Program-made: the position numbers and the translations under genes
Shown: piece after piece, positions 24,978-34,604 of the stretch
How the letters are laid out: each line of letters starts with the position of its first letter
Numbering within the stretch: the first letter of the stretch is position 1
Assembly: GCA_963977675.1 (NCBI GenBank)
Contig: CAXBPY010000021.1
Location: 1 to 41,809 of the forward strand
Source: CAXBPY01 sp003455275
Lineage (GTDB): Bacteria; Bacteroidota; Bacteroidia; Chitinophagales; UBA10324
DNA: 41,809 nucleotides
Direction of reading: 5' to 3'
Notes under the pieces: model-generated
What the model saw: the letters and a program-made list of their open reading frames with translations, nothing else
Database searches by the model: none
Told to the model about the DNA's origin: nothing

Positions 24978-26024
24978 TTACTGTTCGTGTTTCTCATTTT
25001 CGGCAGAAACTTTTCCGTTTTCGTTTGAAGGGTTAATTATGCTATTATCTTCTTTTGTACCCTTGATTGCAGTTTCGTAGAATGATTTTTGTTTTGCAAG
25101 CCAAGCTTCATATTGCTCGTGAGTATCCACAAATACCATTGCTTTCATTGAAGAGTGTCCAGCACCACATAAATAATCACAGCACAATTCATAATTGAAA
25201 TTAGGATTGTTTGTAATCTTTCTCATTTCATCAGTAGTGATGTTAGGTGTCAATTTGAAATGAGTTGGTAAACCAGGCATCGCATCCATTTTAACTCTGA
25301 AATGATTTAGTCCAACATCATGCACTACATCGCGGCTGTTTATCTTAAGCATGTACTCCTTATTAACTTCAAAGTGAAGTTCGCCCGACAAAAAATCATC
25401 ATGAGAATCCTTATCACTGAAATCAATTCCAACTTTATTGGTTGAAGTAATTTTTTTCCAATTGTTAATTCCAAGTTTTGAATCAGCCCCCGGATAACGG
25501 ATTAGCCATTCGAATTGTTTTCCTGTAATTTCAATAACCCTTGCCTCAGGTGAAGCGGGGCCGGTAATTCTAAACCAATAATATAACCCAAAGACAACCA
25601 AAATAGTAAGCACAATTGCTGGAATTACTGTCCAAATCATTTCAAGCTTATTATTTTCAGGATAGTAATAACCAAGGTTATTTTTTCTGTTTCTATACTT
25701 ATAAGAGAACCAGCCTAGTGCTATTTGTGTCAGGAAGAAAACAATTCCGGTAAGTACTAGTGTAATATCAAACATGGTATCAATCCAATGACCATGAACA
25801 GAAGCTGAGACAGGAAGATACCGATCACTAAAATGCCATGCACTCCATGATACTCCAACAAGGAAAACAATTTGGAACAGGAGCATTAAGTTTCCGTTGA
25901 TTTTATCGGATTCCAATTCAGCATCTTCACCACGAATTGTGTTGATGTATTCATTAGCTTTAGAAATCTGAATAACTAATGTGCCAATGAGCACTAATGC
26001 AAGAAATATTAAAAACGCTGTCAT
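24978..26024 (-). CDS. ctaC: Cytochrome c oxidase subunit II with CuA domain
   Basis: 348 residues. Four hydrophobic segments (about 3-20, 46-64, 85-107, 131-149) precede the cupredoxin domain, more than the two in classic subunit II. CuA ligands: H in RDVVHDVGLNHF, then C282, C286, H290 and M293 in ELCCDYLCGAGHSSM. The aromatic entry site is QFEWLIRYPG. The residue between the CuA cysteines that is Glu in classic enzymes (CxExC, a backbone CuA ligand and Mg ligand) is Tyr284 here, with an extra Cys281 just before. No c-type heme is fused, so electrons must come from a separate heme, most likely of the ActA/ActE complex encoded upstream. A low-complexity charged tail follows residue 310. ATG start. 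Confidence 0.93.
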   Translation of the reverse strand: MTAFLIFLALVLIGTLVIQISKANEYINTIRGEDAELESDKINGNLMLLFQIVFLVGVSWSAWHFSDRYLPVSASVHGHWIDTMFDITLVLTGIVFFLTQIALGWFSYKYRNRKNNLGYYYPENNKLEMIWTVIPAIVLTILVVFGLYYWFRITGPASPEARVIEITGKQFEWLIRYPGADSKLGINNWKKITSTNKVGIDFSDKDSHDDFLSGELHFEVNKEYMLKINSRDVVHDVGLNHFRVKMDAMPGLPTHFKLTPNITTDEMRKITNNPNFNYELCCDYLCGAGHSSMKAMVFVDTHEQYEAWLAKQKSFYETAIKGTKEDNSIINPSNENGKVSAENEKHEQ

Positions 26025-26049
26025 TACTTTTTACTTTTTCTCTTCGTGA

Positions 26050-27237
26050 TTAAAGTGTGTTATGTAAACTTTCTTGTAGGTACGGATGGTTGGAAGGAAC
26101 CATTTTAGCTTTTGTTAGTGATGTAAATACAACATATAACAACAGTCCGGCATACAAGCAAGGTAAACCGATTTCAAGAAATCCGAATGGTGGTGAACTT
26201 TCTGGTCCTAAGGATGCAGGCATAATCATCAGATAAAAATCTACAAAATGACCGAAGATGATTATACACGCTACAAATGCAAGCCGGTTCAAATTTCTTT
26301 TTGCATCTCTAGACATAAGCAACAAAAATGGAAGCACAAAATTCATAATGAAAATTCCATAAAATAAAAAATGATAATGCCCGTATCTGTGTTGGAAGTA
26401 TATAGTTTCTTCCGGAATATTTGCATACCAAATCAACATAAACTGGCAAAAGGTAACATATGTCCAAAAGATTGAGAAAGCAAACATCATAATTCCAAGA
26501 TTGTGAAAATGATTTACATTCACTTCTTTAAGGTACCCCGCTTTCTTCAGGAAAATTGTAAAGAGTGTAATAACTGAGATACTGGTTACCCAGAAACTTG
26601 CGAAAGAATACCAGCCATACATCGTGCTATACCAATGTGGATCAAGTGACATTAGCCAATCCCATGCTGTAACCAAAATATAGACAGCGAAGAATGGAAC
26701 GAATACAGATGCAAGAACTAAACTGCGCTTATGCATGCTAGTATCGCCATGAGGTAAAGTATCTTCTTTTAAAGAAGCACGACGCAACAAAATTGTACAA
26801 ATGATAAGTGCCGAAACAAAGAATATAAATCTTATGAAGAAAAATGGAAGATTGAGATAAACAGATTTATGTTGTAACAATTCATCATGCTCTACCACCT
26901 CCTTATGTGTCCATTCATATAGGTGGCTATTCCCAAGAATCAAAACAATAAAAAGGATTCCTGCTGCGAAAGGCATCCATTGTGAAATTGCTTCAACTAC
27001 TCTTTTGAATACAGTATACCAGCCTCCCCATGCAAGATAAACAGCTGCTAAAAAAAACGCCGCTCCCATACCTATTTCCATAAAGAAAACGCTATCGAGT
27101 AAAAGATTTGCCCAAACACGATGAACCGCGTTTTCGCCATAATAAATAAACCCACCAATTAGGGATGCAAGCCCAATTGCTATCAGGATAAAACAAACTC
27201 TTTTAAGTCGCGTGTTAAAATTAAAATTCTCGTTCAT
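26050..27237 (-). CDS. actF: Alternative complex III subunit ActF
   Basis: 395 residues with ten membrane spans. It is the second NrfD-like quinol-side membrane subunit of alternative complex III, shorter than ActC. Matching stretches include LLLDSVFFMEIGMGAAFFLA, FAVYILVTAWDWLMSLDPHWYSTMYGWY and HYHFLFYGIFIMNFVLPFLLL (split here to the conserved core), along with GPESSPPFGFLEIG near the C-terminus. ActF has no metal cofactor and may form part of a proton path. ATG start. It is followed after 25 bp by ctaC, joining the two respiratory complexes in one operon. Confidence 0.9.
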   Translation of the reverse strand: MNENFNFNTRLKRVCFILIAIGLASLIGGFIYYGENAVHRVWANLLLDSVFFMEIGMGAAFFLAAVYLAWGGWYTVFKRVVEAISQWMPFAAGILFIVLILGNSHLYEWTHKEVVEHDELLQHKSVYLNLPFFFIRFIFFVSALIICTILLRRASLKEDTLPHGDTSMHKRSLVLASVFVPFFAVYILVTAWDWLMSLDPHWYSTMYGWYSFASFWVTSISVITLFTIFLKKAGYLKEVNVNHFHNLGIMMFAFSIFWTYVTFCQFMLIWYANIPEETIYFQHRYGHYHFLFYGIFIMNFVLPFLLLMSRDAKRNLNRLAFVACIIIFGHFVDFYLMIMPASLGPESSPPFGFLEIGLPCLYAGLLLYVVFTSLTKAKMVPSNHPYLQESLHNTL

Positions 27238-27263
27238 TGATAGATACTGATTTATTTTCTAAG

Positions 27264-27920
27264 TTACATTTTTTTTGTAGTGTCAGAAGATGAAACAGAA
27301 GGGTTAAGGCTTGCGCGATAAGCATCCTGCATGCTTCTTACATAGGATATTACTTTCCAGATTTGAATTCGGTCAAGTTGCTGTGCATATGATCCCATCA
27401 TGTTTTTTCCGTAATGAACTGTGAAAAACATTTTGCCTTCAGGAAGCGCTAATAGGTTATCAGAAAAATAAGATGGTGGAGGTGGAAACTTACTTTTCAC
27501 ATCAGCACCAGTTACAATGTGACCGCTTGCTTTTCCATCCTCACCATGACATATTGCACAATAAATATTAAACAATCTTTTGCCTTCGTCCAAAACATCC
27601 TGATCAATTGTTAAGGGGTTCTTAACTTCCGCACCTGCCGCCTCATAACCTTCAGTAGTGTTGGGGTAATGGAATGGCATATACGAAGATTCAACGCCAA
27701 GCATTCCCTGATAAATCGGAATAGTTCCGTCAGGTGATTTTTGAGCATTCATACTGTCTGCAAAAACTCCATTTGTAAGATATGTTTCATAAGCAACAGG
27801 ATGAGCCATATCCGGCATATATTCCCATCCCGGAGTTCTCCTTGGGGAATCGCTGCAACTTTGCATCAGAATTATTATTCCGATTAGCCCTCCTGTTATT
27901 ATCAACGATTTTTTTATCAT
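27264..27920 (-). CDS. actE: Alternative complex III subunit ActE, monoheme cytochrome c lipoprotein
   Basis: 218 residues. Lipoprotein signal MIKKSLIITGGLIGIIILMQSC with the lipidated cysteine at about 22. One heme c site, CAICH at C121-H125, and the likely axial methionine in YGKNMMGSYAQQL near residue 175. The N-terminal part (RTPGWEYMPDMAHPVAYETY, VESSYMPFHYP) is the usual ActE sequence before the cytochrome domain. It is thought to hand electrons from ActA towards an acceptor such as the oxidase. ATG start; 20 bp after actD and 26 bp before actF. Confidence 0.9.
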   Translation of the reverse strand: MIKKSLIITGGLIGIIILMQSCSDSPRRTPGWEYMPDMAHPVAYETYLTNGVFADSMNAQKSPDGTIPIYQGMLGVESSYMPFHYPNTTEGYEAAGAEVKNPLTIDQDVLDEGKRLFNIYCAICHGEDGKASGHIVTGADVKSKFPPPPSYFSDNLLALPEGKMFFTVHYGKNMMGSYAQQLDRIQIWKVISYVRSMQDAYRASLNPSVSSSDTTKKM

Positions 27921-27940
27921 GGTATCTTTTTCGAAAACAA

Positions 27941-28477
27941 TTAATAATGTTTAGCTAATTCTTTTTCTTTTATTTCTTCAGCCCCAGTTGACTGCAACAT
28001 TTGTTTGATTTTATCAATTTCCTGTTGCGATAAATTTTTATGTAAATGAAATACAACCCCGAACTTGTCATCTGTGAATCGGTCATCAAGAGTTTCCCTT
28101 ATTCTACCAGGAAAAAGGCCTGAACGAAGAAGAAATGTAACTGTCATTCCAATAGAGGCACACAAAACCGTAAACTCAAACATAATTGGTATAAATGCAG
28201 GAAAAGAATAATGTGGTTTGCCCCCAAAGTTTAATGGCCAATCGGAGGTGAATACCCAAGTCATTAAACTATAAGCTATTGCTGTACCGGTTGCACCGTA
28301 AATAAAGCCGGTAATATGCAAACGGGACTCTGCTAAACCAAGTGCATCATCCATTCCATGAACAGCAAATGGTGAAATCACATCATAAACATCCATGTGA
28401 TTTTTCTTCAGTTCGCGCACTGCGCTAACTGCTTTTTCATCGTCGTTATATATTCCTACTAAAAATTTTCTACTCAT
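27941..28477 (-). CDS. actD: Alternative complex III subunit ActD (DUF3341)
   Basis: 178 residues. Matches the DUF3341 family: FLVGIYNDDEKAVSAVRELK, DVYDVISPFAVHGMDDALGL, a two-helix membrane hairpin (about 57-76 and 95-117) with PHYSFPAFIPIMFEFTVLCA between, and a C-terminal FHLHKNLSQQEIDKIKQMLQ segment that looks like the family's final beta-alpha element. ActD has no cofactor and helps hold the complex together. Its ATG overlaps the actC stop by four bases (ATGA type), so translation is probably coupled. Confidence 0.92.
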   Translation of the reverse strand: MSRKFLVGIYNDDEKAVSAVRELKKNHMDVYDVISPFAVHGMDDALGLAESRLHITGFIYGATGTAIAYSLMTWVFTSDWPLNFGGKPHYSFPAFIPIMFEFTVLCASIGMTVTFLLRSGLFPGRIRETLDDRFTDDKFGVVFHLHKNLSQQEIDKIKQMLQSTGAEEIKEKELAKHY

Positions 28478-29898
28478 GATTGATGAACTTGAAATGATGC
28501 TGCAGCTGGTTCGTGGCTGTGATGTGCAGCGGCTGCAGCTTTCTGCGCATCACCAGAAATTTTCAGAATGTGTTTGGTTTCTGCCATAGCTATTACAGGT
28601 GCAACCTTACTGAATAATAAAAATGCAGTAAGGAAGAGTCCAATAGTTCCAAGGAAAATACTGATTTCGACATAAGTTGGAGAGTAATAAGACCATGCTG
28701 ATGGAAGATAATCGCGGTGAATTGATGTTACAATAATTACAAATCTTTCGAACCACATTCCAATATTTATTACGACAGACATGAAGAATGTAAACCAAAC
28801 ATTTCGACGGAGAGGCCGCACCCAAAACAATTGTGGGCTTATTACATTACATGTCATCATGCCCCAATAAGACCACCAATAAGGACCGAGTGCCCGATTT
28901 GCGAAAGCATAACCTTCATAAATACTTCCGCTATACCATGCAGTAAATAATTCAGTAAGATATGCACAACCTACTATAGAGCCTGTTACAACAATGATTT
29001 TATTCATTGATTCTATATGCTCAAGTGTTATGTACTGCTGAAGATTGAGAACCTTTCTTGCAATCAACATTAAGGAAAGCACCATAGCGAAACCAGAAAA
29101 AATTGCTCCGGCTACGAAGTATGGAGGAAAGATAGTTGTATGCCAACCGGGAACTACTGAAGTTGCGAAGTCGAATGATACTATAGTATGAACTGACAAT
29201 ACAAGCGGTGTTGAAATCCCCGCAAGGACGAGTGAAAGTGCTTCATGACGCTGCCAATGTTTAGCAGAACCAATCCATCCAAAACTTGCAATCTGATAAC
29301 AGAACTTTGTAAACTTCTTTTTTGCCCGGTCACGAACGGAAGCTAAATCAGGAATCAAGCCGGTGTACCAAAACAATAGTGACACGGTGAAGTATGTAGA
29401 AATCGCAAACACATCCCACATCAGTGGAGAGTTAAAGTTAGGCCATACAGGTCCGCGTGTATTTGGGTAAGGAAGGTTGAAAAAGATGAGCCATACGCGA
29501 CCCATATGAAATACCGGGAAAAGCCCAGCACAAATTACCGCAAATATTGTCATAGCTTCTGCTGAACGGTTAATTGCCATCCGCCACTTTTGACGAAATA
29601 ACAAAAGGATAGCAGAAATAAGAGTTCCGGCGTGACCGATACCGATCCACCAAACAAAGTTGGTGATATCCCATCCCCAATCTACTGTTCTGTTTAATCC
29701 CCATACACCAATTCCAAACCACACCGTCCATCCTATCATGAACAATCCCCAGGTCATCATGCAAGCAGTGATGGTGATCACAACTTTAAATGCCCAATTA
29801 GGTTTAGTTTCAATTGGTCGACAGATGTCTTCTGTTATCTGGTGATAGTCTTTACTACCGTAAATTAATGGCGCCCTTATGACTGATTCTGCATGCAT
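28474..29898 (-). CDS. actC: Alternative complex III subunit ActC (NrfD/PsrC family)
   Basis: 474 residues, ten membrane spans. It is the main quinol-binding membrane subunit, sitting under ActB. Typical stretches: VWFGIGVWGLNRTVDWGWDI, WWIGIGHAGTLISAILLLFR, AEAMTIFAVICAGLFPVFHMG, SHTIVSFDFATSVVPGWH-like region near 245 (VHTIVSFDFATSVVPGWH), FVAGAIFSGFAMVLSL and FTAWYSGSIYEGYAF. The acidic and histidine residues in these helices form the proposed quinol site and proton route in the family. The C-terminus is Ala/His rich. ATG start at 29898, 18 bp after actB. Confidence 0.93.
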   Translation of the reverse strand: MHAESVIRAPLIYGSKDYHQITEDICRPIETKPNWAFKVVITITACMMTWGLFMIGWTVWFGIGVWGLNRTVDWGWDITNFVWWIGIGHAGTLISAILLLFRQKWRMAINRSAEAMTIFAVICAGLFPVFHMGRVWLIFFNLPYPNTRGPVWPNFNSPLMWDVFAISTYFTVSLLFWYTGLIPDLASVRDRAKKKFTKFCYQIASFGWIGSAKHWQRHEALSLVLAGISTPLVLSVHTIVSFDFATSVVPGWHTTIFPPYFVAGAIFSGFAMVLSLMLIARKVLNLQQYITLEHIESMNKIIVVTGSIVGCAYLTELFTAWYSGSIYEGYAFANRALGPYWWSYWGMMTCNVISPQLFWVRPLRRNVWFTFFMSVVINIGMWFERFVIIVTSIHRDYLPSAWSYYSPTYVEISIFLGTIGLFLTAFLLFSKVAPVIAMAETKHILKISGDAQKAAAAAHHSHEPAAASFQVHQS

Positions 29899-29916
29899 AT
29901 TTTTTATTATTCTGAG

Positions 29917-32900
29917 TTATGCCATGTTGTTTTCATTGTTTCTAACTTTTACCATGTAACCCACACTTGGCATGGTGTGAATTTCACTGAGCACATAGTA
30001 ATTGCGTTCGTCCTCTCTTGTTTTTGAAACTGCTGATTCTTTATCATTAACATTTCCAAAAGTGATTGCATCTGCAGGACATGCTGTTTGACAAGCTGTT
30101 TTTGCCTCACCGTCATTAAGAGGGCGGTTATTCTTTTTAGCATTCAGTTTAGCATCCTGCAAGCGTTGAACACAGAAAGAACATTTTTCAATAACCCCTC
30201 TTGAACGAACAGTTACATCGGGATTCAAAACCATTCTTGTAAGGTCATCAATCATCATTGCCACTCCCTGACTTTTGTTATAAGTATTCCATGGGAATGA
30301 ATCTGCAGTGGTATAATCAAACCAGTTGAATCGGCGAACTTTGTATGGGCAATTGTTTGCACAATATCTTGTCCCGATACAACGGTTGTAAGTCATTTGA
30401 TTCAAACCTTCTGAACTATGATTGGTGGCCGCAACCGGGCAAACATTTTCACATGGTGCATTCTCACAATGCTGGCAGAGCATAGGCTGATACACCACCT
30501 GAACATCTTCCCAATTTTGAACATTATCATATTGGTTTCCGATTCCTTGAGCGCTTGGGTGAGATTCTTTTGTAATCAAGTCGTTTCCTTCACCTTTAAA
30601 TGAATAGTATCGGTCAATACGCAACCAGTGCATTTCATGAACTCTGCGAACCTCATCCTTTCCAACAACTGGAACATTATTTTCAACAGTACAAGCCACA
30701 TGACAAGCAGAACAACCAATGCAGGAATTCAGATCTATGTTCATACCCCACCTCAATCCATTATATTCATATTTTGGATAAAGTGTTTTATCAACTAATT
30801 CTTCAAATTCCTTAATTGATTCATTTCCTGCAGAAGGATTTTTCTTATATTCAGAAAGTGTTGTTTCCTGAATAATATTTCTTCCTTCAAAAGTGCTATG
30901 GGTTTGAGTTACAGCCAACTGAATTTTTTCTCCGTTAGGTTTTACAGAAACATTGGCAGCATTGTAAATCATTGTTTCACCATTTGATGAAACAAAAGGA
31001 TAAACATTCACTCCTACTCCGTTTCCTGCACGACCAGCATTGGTGCGACCGAGTCCAACTGAAACAGCAAATGTTCCATTCGCCATTCCGGGTTGAAGCA
31101 CAATTGGAAGCTTAACAGAAGTTCCGTTAGTACTTACATCCACACAATCTCCATCCACCAAATTATTTTCTTTCGCCCATGGAACAGGAACTAAAACAAC
31201 TGTATCCCAAACTACTTTAGTTGTAGTGTCGGGCATTTCAAGCAACCATGGATTGTTAGCATACTTTCCGTTTCCAAGGCCTACTGGTTCATAAACCACC
31301 AATTCCATTCCGCCAACTTTCACAGCAGCAAGAGCAGAAGCGGCAGCGTTTACATCTCCGCCAAACACGCGCATAGATGCTTCGGTATTTTTTTCATACA
31401 CCCCATTGCGAACACAATCATCCCATGATGATTGGAACATTGCATCTGATGCAAGAATATTTTTCTGCCAATTGTTTTTCAGATAAGTCAAGTAGTTGTC
31501 AGCACTTCCCAGCCACTTCAATAAACTATCCTGTGCCTGACGCGTGTTGAAAATTGGGTTGATAGCAGGTTGACTCAAAGAATATTTTCCAGAGCGTGGC
31601 TCTGCATCATTCCAGCTTTCGAGGTAGTGACTATCAGGGCAGTGATAAGTCGCACTACCAGTAGTTTCATCGTTACGGTCATTGAGAGAAATTGTAGTTG
31701 CAACTTTTTTCATTGCATCCATAAATTTCTTTCCAATTACATAACCCGGATTTGTGTTATAGATGATAAGAGCATCCACAGTTCCTGCTTCCATTTCAGA
31801 AATGAGGGTGAACACATCTTTATCATTTCCTTGCGCCGCGTTTGAATAATTATCGAGATCAATGGTGTTTCCGTAGCTGCTGAGCATATCGTTGATACCA
31901 TTCACAATCACCTGGCAGTTGGTGTCGTTGCTTCCGCAAACAACCAATGACGCACCTTTTGCATTCATCAACTCTTTTGCTGCCTGCTCAATAGATTTTT
32001 TTGCTTTGTCAGAAATTGTTCCGCCACTTACTGTGCTTTTGCCCGATGCAGAAGCAATTGCATTGTAAAGTGCAATCACTGCGCTGCCAAGTTCACTTGG
32101 TTTAACCGCTGTTCTGAAATCAGCATTACTTCCGGTAAGAGAAAGATGTGATTCAAACTGATAGTGACGAGACATTTCAGATTTCTCTTTCGAAACTTTT
32201 CTGTTCTTTACATATTGCTTCGTGTATTCAATTGGTGAAATCCATGTTCCGAGAAAATCAGCCGCGAACGATACAATCACTTTTGCTTTATCGAACTGGT
32301 AGCCGGGAATCACTTGCTTCCCGAAACTTTTTTCATTCGCATAAAGAATCCCTGAATGAGACATCGGTTCAAAAACTACATGCTTTGTGTTTCCATAATA
32401 AGTTCCGAAATCAGCAATCACACTCTTAGTCGAAGGGCTCATGACAGTGGAAGAAAGAATGCGGATGTTTCCGCCTTTAGCTTTCACTGCATCGAGTTTG
32501 CTTTTTATTTCACCGTCAATTGCATCCCAGGTATGATTCTTATCGCCTGCATGAGGATAAGCTGTTCTTGCTTTATCATAGAGAGAAAGAATAGAGGCTT
32601 GTGTTCGTGCGCTTGTTCCGCCCTGAGTAATAGATGAATTTTTGTTTCCTTCAATTTTAATCGGGCGTCCATCGCGTGTCTTAACCAAAATGCTGCAGTA
32701 GTCACTTCCATCGGCATAAGTAGATGCATAATAATTAGCAAGACCTGGAACAATTTCTTCGGGCTTCAATACATATGGAATTGCCTCACGAACCGGAATG
32801 CGACAACTTGCGGCTACAGTAGCAGCTGTCACACTGAAACCAAGCATTTTCAAGAAGTCGCGGCGGGCGCGTGGTTTTGAGACAAAGTTGCTGTTAAAAA

Positions 32901-33006
32901 TTTCTTCAACAGGGAGTTCCTGCGCAAATTCCTTATCACGCTCTTGAATAAACTCGGGAGTTTCTTCCAATTCAGCGATTCCTTTCCAATATGATTTATT
33001 TTCCAT
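29917..33006 (-). CDS. actB: Alternative complex III subunit ActB, iron-sulfur protein with molybdopterin-enzyme-like domain
   Basis: 1029 residues. A twin-arginine signal (RARRDFLKMLGFS, about 48-60) ends in AASC, suggesting Tat export and lipidation. Residues to about 720 are a molybdopterin oxidoreductase-like domain that in this family has lost its cofactor. The C-terminal ferredoxin domain (about 755-985) has four cluster motifs: CIGCSACHVAC, CQHCENAPCENVC, CIGTRYCANNC and CSFCVQRL...CQTAC. In the third the second cysteine is Thr, as expected for the [3Fe-4S] cluster of ActB, leaving three [4Fe-4S] clusters. It carries electrons from quinol at ActC to the ActA hemes. ATG start, 31 bp after actA. 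Confidence 0.95.
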   Translation of the reverse strand: MENKSYWKGIAELEETPEFIQERDKEFAQELPVEEIFNSNFVSKPRARRDFLKMLGFSVTAATVAASCRIPVREAIPYVLKPEEIVPGLANYYASTYADGSDYCSILVKTRDGRPIKIEGNKNSSITQGGTSARTQASILSLYDKARTAYPHAGDKNHTWDAIDGEIKSKLDAVKAKGGNIRILSSTVMSPSTKSVIADFGTYYGNTKHVVFEPMSHSGILYANEKSFGKQVIPGYQFDKAKVIVSFAADFLGTWISPIEYTKQYVKNRKVSKEKSEMSRHYQFESHLSLTGSNADFRTAVKPSELGSAVIALYNAIASASGKSTVSGGTISDKAKKSIEQAAKELMNAKGASLVVCGSNDTNCQVIVNGINDMLSSYGNTIDLDNYSNAAQGNDKDVFTLISEMEAGTVDALIIYNTNPGYVIGKKFMDAMKKVATTISLNDRNDETTGSATYHCPDSHYLESWNDAEPRSGKYSLSQPAINPIFNTRQAQDSLLKWLGSADNYLTYLKNNWQKNILASDAMFQSSWDDCVRNGVYEKNTEASMRVFGGDVNAAASALAAVKVGGMELVVYEPVGLGNGKYANNPWLLEMPDTTTKVVWDTVVLVPVPWAKENNLVDGDCVDVSTNGTSVKLPIVLQPGMANGTFAVSVGLGRTNAGRAGNGVGVNVYPFVSSNGETMIYNAANVSVKPNGEKIQLAVTQTHSTFEGRNIIQETTLSEYKKNPSAGNESIKEFEELVDKTLYPKYEYNGLRWGMNIDLNSCIGCSACHVACTVENNVPVVGKDEVRRVHEMHWLRIDRYYSFKGEGNDLITKESHPSAQGIGNQYDNVQNWEDVQVVYQPMLCQHCENAPCENVCPVAATNHSSEGLNQMTYNRCIGTRYCANNCPYKVRRFNWFDYTTADSFPWNTYNKSQGVAMMIDDLTRMVLNPDVTVRSRGVIEKCSFCVQRLQDAKLNAKKNNRPLNDGEAKTACQTACPADAITFGNVNDKESAVSKTREDERNYYVLSEIHTMPSVGYMVKVRNNENNMA

Positions 33007-33037
33007 TCAGTTTTATTTTGCTACTGAGTGTTTCAAA

Positions 33038-34315
33038 TTAGTAATGACATTTTTGACATTCTGTTCCACCAATTTCGCCTTCAGTTACTTTATCAATTTT
33101 ACCTGATTTCAATTCTTCATGCAGTTTAGTAAAGAGCGGCTCATAGTATTTGTTTTGCTCAAACTGAACACCTGTTTCGCGATGGCAGTTAACACACCAA
33201 CCCATCGATAAACTGTGCGCTTGTTGAACCTCATCCATTGTTTCGATTGCGCCATGGCATTTCTGACACTCAATTTGACCCGCTTTTACATGCTGCGCAT
33301 GGTTGAAGTAAACATGATCGGGAAGATTATGAATTTTAATCCACTTAATTGGATGCTGAGCACCGTCATATTTTCCTGAAGTTGTATTATAACCTACTGC
33401 ATTATATATCTTGGCTATTTCTTCGGTTCCGGTGCGCGGCCCTTTATCAATTGCTTTGTGGCAATTCATACAAATCATTGCTGAAGGAATGGAAGCTGTT
33501 TTACTCTTCTCTGCTCCTGCATGACAATAAAGGCAGTTAATCTGATTTTGACCTGCATGAACTGCGTGAGAAAATTTGATTGGTTGAATGGGTTGATAGC
33601 CCTTGCTTCTTCCAAGTCCCTGTGAGGCGCTTACTAACCAATAACCACTGTATAATACAATTATAAAAATGATGAAAGCGACATTCCCTTTTGAAAATAC
33701 TTCGCGATAAAAAGATTTATGGGGGATATTATCTCCATTCTTTTCTTCAGCATAACGGCGAAGATTTCTGTTAATACGAAAAATAAGAGCGCTTAAGGCA
33801 AGCAAAGTGAGAACCACTATCCATAAGATTCCTGAATAATTACTTCCTTCATTTTCTGAATTCTCCGTAACGGTATTTTTAGTTTCTCCACCTCCATCAT
33901 CAGGGGCAACATTGCTGATTGCCTTTACATACGCAATAATATTTTTGATATCATCATCAGAGAAAGATGGAAAAGTATTCATCGGAACCTTTCCGTTGTC
34001 TTCGAAAATTTTAATAGCATCCTTATCTCCGCTTTTACGAAACTCTTCATTGTTCCTAATCCATTTGATCAACCATGCTTCGGTATGTTTCTGATCAATA
34101 TTTTTAAGCGATGGTCCGGTGAGTTTTTTATCTACATTCGGCGGATTATGACAACCGCGGCAGTTTGAAGTGAAGAGCTCTTCTCCTTTTTTAGGATCAC
34201 TATCCGCATAAACGCGAACAGAGGTTAATGAAACAATAAATAAAAGGGAGATAAAAATTTTCGTAGCAAATCTTCTGAAATATGCACTCAGCGCGGGTTT
34301 GTCGAAAGATGCCAT
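33038..34315 (-). CDS. actA: Alternative complex III subunit ActA with six CxxCH heme sites
   Basis: 425 residues from the ATG at 34315. An in-frame TTG nine codons earlier overlaps the promoter box and is not needed. After a signal segment comes a monoheme cytochrome c domain (C52-H56, CRGCH; probable axial M112 in KVPMNTFPSFSD), a membrane helix at about 162-180, a second at about 212-229, then the pentaheme ActA domain with CLYCH (261), CMNCH (282), CQKCH (350), CVNCH (374) and CQKCHY at the very end (420). Extra histidines (FSHAVHAG, YFNHAQHV, QAHSLSMGW) are likely distal ligands. ActA collects electrons from ActB. First gene of the operon, with a promoter box just upstream. Confidence 0.93.
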   Translation of the reverse strand: MASFDKPALSAYFRRFATKIFISLLFIVSLTSVRVYADSDPKKGEELFTSNCRGCHNPPNVDKKLTGPSLKNIDQKHTEAWLIKWIRNNEEFRKSGDKDAIKIFEDNGKVPMNTFPSFSDDDIKNIIAYVKAISNVAPDDGGGETKNTVTENSENEGSNYSGILWIVVLTLLALSALIFRINRNLRRYAEEKNGDNIPHKSFYREVFSKGNVAFIIFIIVLYSGYWLVSASQGLGRSKGYQPIQPIKFSHAVHAGQNQINCLYCHAGAEKSKTASIPSAMICMNCHKAIDKGPRTGTEEIAKIYNAVGYNTTSGKYDGAQHPIKWIKIHNLPDHVYFNHAQHVKAGQIECQKCHGAIETMDEVQQAHSLSMGWCVNCHRETGVQFEQNKYYEPLFTKLHEELKSGKIDKVTEGEIGGTECQKCHY

Positions 34316-34339
34316 GCAGGTTTTTTTTATGAACGCCGA

Positions 34340-34347
34340 CAAAAATA
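34340..34347 (-). promoter_or_regulatory. Candidate -7 box (TATTTTTG) of the act-cox operon
   Basis: On the minus strand TATTTTTG fits the Bacteroidota consensus TAnnTTTG and ends 24 bp before the actA ATG at 34315. No good TTG-type -33 element is found at 17-23 bp. The rest of the 289-bp space from 34316 to 34604 is AT-rich and I see no gene in it. Confidence 0.5.
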
Positions 34348-34604
34348 TTCAGCATCTTTATGTTTTTACATTTCCATGACAATTTTTTAAAAAAAGATCT
34401 TAACACTTGCACAATTCAGATTGGTGAGTAAAAGTGAACGCTCTTTTGATCTTTAATTTGAATATCAATCAAACTTTCTTTTCACAATATTTCGAATCTT
34501 GCTGGACTATTCGTGAATAAGCTTTTGAATTTCTAATAGTAATCCGGCTGTAAACATTTATCCCTGTTTCAAGTATGAGTGAAAATGACTTATATCACAA
34601 TTGC

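Noticed and set aside
30340..30383. Missing cysteine in the third iron-sulfur motif of ActB
   Set aside because: Cys to Thr at this place is the expected [3Fe-4S] variant in ActB, not damage.
34495..34515. CGAAT...ATTCG inverted repeat between actA and DUF885
   Set aside because: Arms of only 5 bp in AT-rich DNA with no T-run.
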